From positions 10,240,193-10,304,192 of the forward strand of contig SCHM01000001.1 of the NCBI GenBank assembly GCA_004123355.1: a stretch of DNA of 64,000 bases. The letters are read 5' to 3'. Positions within the stretch are counted from its first letter, which is position 1, and each line of letters begins with the position of its first letter. This DNA is from Amphirosellinia nigrospora (taxonomy: Eukaryota; Ascomycota; Sordariomycetes; Xylariales; Xylariaceae). The translations under genes and the position numbers were made by a program. Below are positions 57,635 to 64,000 of the stretch, in pieces. The notes below the pieces were generated by a model. The model was not told where the DNA came from. It did not search any database and worked only from the letters and a program-made list of their open reading frames with translations.

Positions 57635-59605
57635 CTAACTAGCAATTTCCGACATATAACCAGCCCTCTCAGCTGCTCCTTTGCCAGCTTTCTTCCCATG
57701 ATGACTCCCATCGTCAATCCGCTACCACCTGGATAGTTATCGAAAAAGAGACCTCCTAGAATCTCACCCGCGCACCACAGGCCCTCGATTGGCTTTCGAG
57801 TAACTTCACTTAAAACCTGTGCCTTGGGCGTCGCAGCGAGGCCGCCAAAAGTGAAGGTGATGCCACATGTCACCTCGACGGCCTGAAATGGCCCTTTCTC
57901 CAGCGGCATTGCCCAGTTGCTTTTGGGCAGAGACAGACCACGCGAGTTGCTCTGTGTTGACAAGCCATCTCTTATTGCTGGATCAAAGACTCGCGTTGGC
58001 TGTTCCGTCTGGAAGCTCTTGCAAGCCTCGTTGAATTGCTCGATAGTATCTAAGAACTGTTTCTTGTTTGTTAATCCCTTGTCGACGAGAATGTCCGCGA
58101 GGTCCTCGAGTGTCTCGGCTCTTAGGTTAGTCGTCACATCGTCCGCATATTCCTCTTCTCGCAGCCACTTTGAGCCGTCGGCATCCCACACCTGAAATGC
58201 GATGCCTTGGGGTTGTTTGAGAATCTCTCGTCCAAAAACAGCATAAGTGAAGTTACGAAGATCGAAGCCCTCATCAACAAATCTTCTCCCGTTCACATTT
58301 ACCATGATGCCGAGCGGATAGCCCGACTTTGTGAATTGGTTTGTTAATATCCGATCTCCTGAGTTTCGAGGTGAGTTGGCATCCCAAGCGACGGAATGGC
58401 AGCCCGAGTAATGCCCTTCGTGTGGATCGAAACATGTTAGTCGAGGTGTCTGGGTCAGGCGAGGGGATCGGGCACCGGAGGGTTTTCTACATACCGACTA
58501 CAATACTCGGAGTCAGTTATCGCCATTTGGAATTGATTTGTGAGGGTTTTAGAATCTTCTAAGCACTCTCTTGTCCTAATAGAGGAAACCTCATACTATG
58601 AAAGCTGCCAAAACAAGCAGACATTGATTCCGAGAATTGCTTACCTAGCATCGCCCGAATATTCTCCGCCATTCGATGTCCATCTCCCACATTGTACTTA
58701 GTACCCCGTACGTGCGCGACATCCCAGCCAGGCCCGAGATATTTTGCCCGAAGAGCCGGTGAAGCCTGAAACCCGCCGCATGCTAAGACTACGCCGCCCC
58801 CGGCTGCGATTGTGCTGAAATTTCCATTGCTGTACACTTTGATGCCAAGGACCGCATTTGTAGTGGCATCCGTGATAAGATCAACAGCTGGGCAGCTGAA
58901 ACGCACATTAACACCGCTTTTCTGCGCTAGTTCAAGGTACCATTGAAATAGCCCCTTTCCCTGTCCTAGTTCACGATGTTAATGCATTGCGAAGAGTACT
59001 GCCATGCGCAATCGGGCTCCTACCAATCATATTCATGACCATACCTCCCCAGAACTTATATCTCCCTTCTGTCAAAAATGACTGTCTATTAAATGACAGC
59101 ATGAACCGAGCACCATTATCCATCAACCACTGCACAGCTTCTCTTGATTTGTCTACGAGGAGATTAGCCAGGTCCGGATCTGCTCGCCCCTTTGTCACCC
59201 GAGCAATATCCTGCAGCATAATCAGTCGGGCATGCATCAAATACTGGTGGGATGATTACTGCGTGGAAATCCGCCTTTGAATATGGTTCCATCTCAATTT
59301 GATCAATAAGTTCTTGCGACAAGCCCTTGGTGCCATTTGGCTGGTATAGGTAGGGCAGCAAATCAGATAACCCATCGAAACAACATCGGAAGGCAGCTGC
59401 CGTAAAAAACTGAGTTCGGTTAGTATCCAAGCTGAGATATGAGAAGTAAGTCACTGCAGTTTACCGTATTGCCTCCAGCATCATCAAGTGGTGCTTTTTC
59501 TATAAGTAGAGTTCGTGCCCCCGCTTGAGCGGCCGTGATGGCGGCTGAAAATCCGGCATTTCCGCCCCCAACAACAATGACATCGAAAGTTTCGTCAAAT
59601 GCCAT
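57635..59605 (-). CDS. FAD-dependent dehydrogenase, fumarate-reductase/tricarballylate-dehydrogenase (TcuA)-like
   Basis: A flavoprotein of the FAD_binding_2 family that oxidises C-C bonds in carboxylic acids. The start at 59605 reads MAFDETFDVIVVGGGNAGFS (dinucleotide-binding motif). Exons joined by introns give LLPYLYQPNGTKGLSQELID, KGRADPDLANLLVDKSREAV, FMLSFNRQSFLTEGRYKFWG and GKGLFQWYLELAQKSGVNV. Then VVLACGGFQASPALRAKYLG, GCHSVAWDANSPRN, MVNVNGRRFVDEGFDLRNFT and the C-terminal FAD contact WCAGEILGGLFFDNYPGGSG. This resembles bacterial TcuA more than mitochondrial SdhA. One intron (58498-58644) is a candidate introner-like element, separated by only 3 nt from the next intron. The last 20 residues need a one-base correction to read AGKGAAERAGYMSEIAS. 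It lies tail-to-tail with the carboxyltransferase gene. Confidence 0.85.
58498..58644 (-). mobile_element. Candidate introner-like element (intron copy B)
   Basis: A 147-nt intron, donor GTAAGC, acceptor TTGTAG, within the flavoprotein gene. It is homologous to the intron at 2618-2730 at both ends and in a middle block (see that entry for match counts), with about 30 nt extra in the middle. It is followed after TCG by a second donor, GTATGT. Confidence 0.6.
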
Positions 59606-60385
59606 ACTATAGATTTGATACTTGCCTAAACTCGACACGCATTATTTTTTCATCCTACTTGGGTAAGAATGGCGTTCACCAAGCTTCGGGCATAATAGAG
59701 CAGGAGACTACTATGCCCGGTATGCACTGGCACTCTGGAGCGCCACAACCCCATTTTATTCGGCATCACCCGGCGTTGAGTGATACGGCACGTCAGACCA
59801 CAAGCAATCTCCAATTCACAAAACGAGGGGCGAGTATCGTGGTACCTAGGTAGACTCTTTAGGTAGGTAGCTTCGCCGGGTTCGCTTGCATGTTCTCCTT
59901 AAGGTAGTTCCAAGGTCTAACATACCCCCATCCTCCATAACTTATCACTGCTCAACGTGTTGATCATTCTCTACCTACTTAAAGTAGGTATCGCAATCAC
60001 TAGATGAAAATGAGGAGAATAGCTGGCGGGAATAATATTCCCGGGCTGTGGGAGCCAGTCCCCGGAAGACTATTAGAACAAACGCCACATGACCGATGTC
60101 CTATCACATAAGTCACACAACTTACGCATGAAGAAACCTCAATGGGCGCCACAACATGCACACCGTATCCAGACATCCTACAGCAAGATCCCCGCGTTGG
60201 AGTACTCTTAGATCACGAACAACTCGCTAAATTGATAAGCCGACCGTACTCTTATTGCTCTGTAGTGCTTATTTCGATGTGAAAATATGCATAACATGTA
60301 AGCGGTAGTAAGCTGTTTACAAGTTCCTTGGTCTCACTATATAAGAAAATTGTCTTCTCAATCAATCAAGCGTCAAGAATAATCC
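59606..60385. promoter_or_regulatory. Divergent promoter region of flavoprotein and MFS transporter genes
   Basis: 780 bp between two divergent starts. It contains palindromic TACCTAGGTA (59839-59850) and further TAGGTAGGTAG/CTACCTACTT motifs (59862, 59975), and a TATATAAG at 60338-60345. Confidence 0.5.
60338..60345 (+). promoter_or_regulatory. TATA box of the MFS transporter gene
   Basis: TATATAAG 41 nt before the ATG at 60386, so transcription would start very close to the start codon or translation may begin at the next in-frame ATG (60404). Confidence 0.5.
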
Positions 60386-61988
60386 ATGCGCAATTTTGGC
60401 ACAATGGAAGGCACGACGAAGCACGACGCCGAGGGCGTTGAAGACGCGAGAGAAGAGCGCCGCGGAGTAGACTTGGCGATTGGCGTTGCTCCAACGTCTG
60501 AGGAGGAAGCATCCGTGATCAGGAAATTGGATTGGCGGCTGATGCCAATGATATTCACGATATACTCGTTATCAGTCCTGGATCGATCGAATTTGGGAAA
60601 CGCCCACGTCGCCGGCCTCGATGAGAGCATCGGGCTCAAGGGCGATCAGTATTCTACTCTCGGCACTTTCTTCTATGTAACATGTGCGAATACTCCAATC
60701 TTGAACAATCAGGTCCTCCTCTAACGGGCGTAATTAGATATCATATTCCAAAGCGCTGCGGCTGGATGGAAGCATTTCCCTGCTCATTTATGGGTTACTT
60801 TCATCGTTTTCGCATTTGCTACCATTTCCTCTCAGGCAGGTGCTCAGAATTATGCCGGGTTCGTCCCAATGAAGAATCTAATAGACAGAGTGCCTCTGCT
60901 GACGAATAAAGAATGGTGGTCCTCCGTCTTCTTCTCGGCGCGACGGAGGCAATGTACGCCGGCGTGCCGGTATACTTGTCCTTCTTCTACCCCGGGATAA
61001 AGTCGGGTTTCGCCAGGGGATATTTCTATCTGGCTCTGCACTTGCGAACGCGTATGGCGGCGCCCTCGGCTACGCCATCACTCAGATCAAAAGTAATATC
61101 GAACCTTGGAGGATCCTGTTCCTTATCGAGGGCTTACCGACATTGATAATGGCAGTTGTGGCGTGGTTTTGCTTTCCCGATGACATTGAAAGCGTCAAGT
61201 TTCTTACGGATCGCGAAAAACAGGTCGTCAAGCATATGGTTGGCCGCGATCAAACTGCTGATGTCGTAAATCACACGGGTCTTAGGTTAAAGACTTCTTA
61301 GAAGCGTTAAGGATTGGAGAAGTAAGTTCCGATCACACGCATCGTTGATATTGTATCTAGCTGACCATATCCAGGTTATCTTACGGGTTGATGTATTTCG
61401 GCTGTAATGTCTCGTTTGCGTCGCTTCCGCTCTTCGTCCCGGCCATAATTGCGGAGATCGGACCCTTCACGAGAATCCAGGCAAACGGACTCTCGCACCC
61501 CCGTATCTCCTGACATTCATATTGATAATCGTCTGCTCTTTCATATCAGATCGAGTTAGGATGCGGGGGCCGTTCGTCTCTTCAGCGTGATTTCTGCCAT
61601 CGGGTTCCTCTTACTCGCTACCACCGAGGCTGCTGTACCTAGATATCTAGGTGTCTATTTCGCGATTACGATATTTGTCAGCGTCGCAATCCTTATACCA
61701 TGGGTCTCGAATACTCACAACACGGAGAGCAAGAGAGCTGGAGGGTTTGCCATCTTTGCGACGTTCGGCCAGGCTGGACCGTTGCTTGGCACGAACATAT
61801 TTCCGTCGAACGAAGCACCATATTACCGCAAGGGCTCATGGGTGTCCTTCTCATTTTGCCTACTGGTCGCAGTGACTTCGGCAATTTTCAGCTTCCTCCT
61901 ACATCGCGAGAATCGCAGATTAGACAAGGCACAGCTCGAGGAAGGGGAAGGAGGACTGTGCCCACGTAGGTTTCGTTATGTGATATGA
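60386..61988 (+). CDS. MFS transporter, anion:cation symporter family (allantoate permease/Tna1-like)
   Basis: Plasma-membrane uptake carrier for a carboxylate or similar organic anion. The N-terminus EEEASVIRKLDWRLMPMIFT leads into SLSVLDRSNLGNAHVAGLD, the signature first helices of this family. An intron (GTAACA...AATTAG, about 60678-60738) joins TFFY to DIIFQSAAAGWKHFPAHLWV. Further conserved text: VVLRLLLGATEAMYAGVPV, YLSFFYPGIKSGFARG, LANAYGGALGYAITQI (two frames) and PWRILFLIEGLPTLIMAVVA. After the intron near 61322-61374 come SYLTGLMYFGCNVSFASLPL and GLGLLATTEAAVPRYLG-like helices. The C-terminus ends RFRYVI, as in relatives. Breaks near 60860, 61035, 61300 and 61500. It is divergent from the flavoprotein gene, consistent with import of that enzyme's substrate (inference). 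Confidence 0.82.
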
Positions 61989-62808
61989 GAAACCAGCAAT
62001 GTTTAAATGGCGGTAAACATAGCAATCAGCTTATGTGTGACTACAGCTAGACTTAAGAACTAGATGCATGTTTTGTTATACTGAACACCCAGATAAAACT
62101 CATCATGCTGAAGACTGTCAAAGTCATTTACTGGTCTTCAGGGCTGACGTAAAGTCAAAGCCCCGCCAGGTGAAAATAATCCGTCTTCTGTGCCAAAATA
62201 TCTCCGTTTTGCGTCTGCTGCTTTCAGCTCCTCGTCACGACGATTAGCCGTGGCGAAGATGTCGATGTTGATCTACCCCTCATCGGTAGAGATGAATCCA
62301 TGTTTGTGGGGCCAGGGAACTGGCTTCGGTTGAAACAAGTTGCAATTGAGAAACTTTCATGAACCTCATGTCTTTTATATTGTGATAGAGTACGTAAGGT
62401 AAACCTGACTCGTGGCAGATTGGAGCTTGGATTTCATGAACATTCTTGGATGGGTTTAATCGCAAATCAACATATCGGCATTTCGGGGTCTTCGGAACGG
62501 ATGTAGCATTAGACAATACCAAACTCCGGAATGGTTGACACCCCTCTTCTTTCGTTCACACGGCTATATCTTTGATGTCCATATAGTCCGCAATTCAAAT
62601 GGCCGCTCGGGGCCTTTTCTCCTACGTACGGGTTTCCCGCCTAGATCGCATGTGTTCCGAGGTTTGACTAACCCCAATCACGCCCGCGCCCTCGTCACTT
62701 CTCCATTTCGCCTATCTAGGTACTCTTTGACCACAACTCCTTGCGCCTGGAGAACTGAACATAGCCCCTTTCCATATTCCCAACGTTCTTTCAATTCAAC
62801 TTCTAAAA
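61989..62808. other. Intergenic; promoter of the thiamine-diphosphate enzyme gene
   Basis: No gene seen in these 820 bp. A pyrimidine-rich stretch precedes the start at 62809. Confidence 0.5.
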
Positions 62809-64000
62809 ATGCTTCCGAAGGGTAAGTACTTTTTTTTTAATTCCCATCTAGATTTGAAAGACCACAGTGCTAATGTGCCAACTAGGTACACAACTGCTTT
62901 CGCTCTGTTTGAAGGACTCTGGGAGGTACGTTTCGCCTTATGTCCATGGGACGCAGTTAATGCTTACTTGCCTTGAAGGCTGGGATAACAACATGCTTTG
63001 TCAATGTTGGGTCCGATCATCCGTCCATCATCGAGGCGATTGTAAAGGGTAAGAGAGAGCGGCCGGACCGTTGGCCTAAGATGATTACTTGCCCTTCTGA
63101 AATCACCGCAATCTCCATGGCCGATGGGTATGCACGAGTAACAGGACGACCACAAGCTGTTGTCGTACACGTCGACGTAGGTACCCAGGCTCTTGGGCAG
63201 GGTATCCATAACGCAAGCATCGGCCGTGTTCCGGTCTTGATATTTGCTGGCTTGTGCCCATACACTGAGTCCGGGGAGCTTCTGGGCTCTCGCACGGAAT
63301 ACATGCACTGGCTGCAGGAAGCCCCTGATCAGAAAGCCATTGTGCGGCAATATTGTAGGTATACGGGCGAAGTTCGCACCGGACTCAATGTCAAACAAAC
63401 AATCGGACGTGCTCTGCAGTTCGCTGGTTCTGCGCCCAAAGGCCCGGTCTATATCGCAGGCGCACGAGAAGTACTTGCAGAAACGATTCAGCCGTATTCG
63501 CTTCAACAAGACCAATGGGTGCCCATCGGGCCGACTGCGCTCCCATCAGATGCTGTTCGCGATATTGCCACCGCGCTGATTCAAGCCGAGCGCCCTCTCA
63601 TCATAACGGGATACTCCGGCCGAGACCGACGAACGACTGATTTGCTCGTCGCCCTCGCAGACCTTGTCCCAGGGATACGCGTGCACGACACCGGCGAGTG
63701 ACATGTGTTTCCCCTTTTCACATATCGCGTCCGAAGGTTCTCGCTTCAGCACGCACGAGTGCACGAAAGATGCCGATGTCATTCTTCTCTTGGACTGCGA
63801 TGTCCCTTGGATCCCATCCCGCAACCCACCTCCCAAAGATGCAAAGATATACCACATAGACATCGATCCTCTTAACCAACAGATTCCGGTTTCTTTTTTC
63901 CCCGCTCACGGACGGTGGAAAGCGGACTCCCACACGGCTCTTACGCAGTTACTTGGCCACATGAAATGTGACGATTCGGTTATCGCTACGCTTCAAGATC
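62809..64000 (+). CDS. Thiamine-diphosphate-dependent enzyme (acetolactate synthase/oxalyl-CoA decarboxylase fold), partial at window end
   Basis: A ThDP enzyme of the pyruvate-oxidase-like family, cut by the window end. Start MLPKG at 62809, then two introns (GTAAGT...CAACTAG and GTACGT...CTTGAAG) giving YTTAFALFEGLWE and AGITTCFVNVGSDHPSIIEA. The N-terminal Pyr domain includes ITCPSEITAISMADGYARVT (the Glu of the ThDP-activating site), QAVVVHVDVGTQALGQGIHN and VPVLIFAGLCPYTESGELLG. The central domain has GPVYIAGAREVLAETIQPYS and ERPLIITGYSGRDRRTTDLL. A frame break lies near 63697, after which DADVILLLDCDVPWIPS, KIYHIDIDPLNQQIPVSFFP and LTQLLGHMKCDDSVIATLQD continue to the end. The ThDP-binding GDG domain lies beyond the window. 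No mitochondrial leader is seen. Reaction not assignable. Confidence 0.82.

Overview
The window looks like nuclear DNA of a filamentous ascomycete (Pezizomycotina). Genes carry short spliceosomal introns with GTAAGT-type donors and CTAAC/CTGAC-type branch sites. The gene content is typically fungal: a secreted A1 aspartic protease, a secreted serine carboxypeptidase, a plasma-membrane Na+/H+ antiporter, a CAP10/GT90 glycosyltransferase, two berberine-bridge-type FAD oxidases, repeat-rich secreted surface proteins and a reducing polyketide synthase. No telomere repeat, rRNA, CRISPR or convincing tRNA gene was seen.

Layout. 0-4 kb: two secreted proteases. 4-7.3 kb: gene-free. 7.3-9.4 kb: Na+/H+ antiporter. 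10.3-12.3 kb: GT90 protein. 12.7-16.4 kb: two unrecognised proteins. 18.2-19.8 kb: a badly broken FAD oxidase. 21.8-22.8 kb: Rrt8/EI24-like membrane protein. 23.9-28.5 kb: a large secreted Gly/Pro/Thr-repeat protein. 29.8-30.6 kb: unrecognised protein. 32.5-33.9 kb: Thr-rich secreted protein. 34.7-42.6 kb: highly reducing PKS on the minus strand. 42.6-46.2 kb: gene-free. 46.2-46.8 kb: GNAT acetyltransferase. 49.2-49.6 kb: a complete MITE. 49.8-51.4 kb: second FAD oxidase. 52.8-64 kb: a tight group of a biotin carboxylase/BCCP subunit, a divergent carboxyltransferase subunit, a tricarballylate-dehydrogenase-like flavoprotein, an allantoate-permease-type MFS transporter and a thiamine-diphosphate enzyme that runs off the window end.

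The most notable signals are: (i) two introns in unrelated genes (serine carboxypeptidase and flavoprotein) that are homologous along much of their length, from donor to acceptor, as expected of introner-like mobile introns; one of them appears to have landed 3 nt from an older intron; (ii) a 402-bp MITE with about 54-bp terminal inverted repeats and a perfect 9-bp target duplication; (iii) the 52.8-64 kb gene group, which looks like an uncharacterised carboxylic-acid or acyl-CoA utilisation cluster; (iv) a PKS whose methyltransferase and enoylreductase regions look decayed.

Caution: many genes are interrupted by single-base frame breaks, mostly explained by one base missing from a short homopolymer, while other genes are intact. 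This looks more like an uncorrected long-read assembly than mass pseudogenisation, so the gene spans below bridge these breaks and are not clean ORFs.
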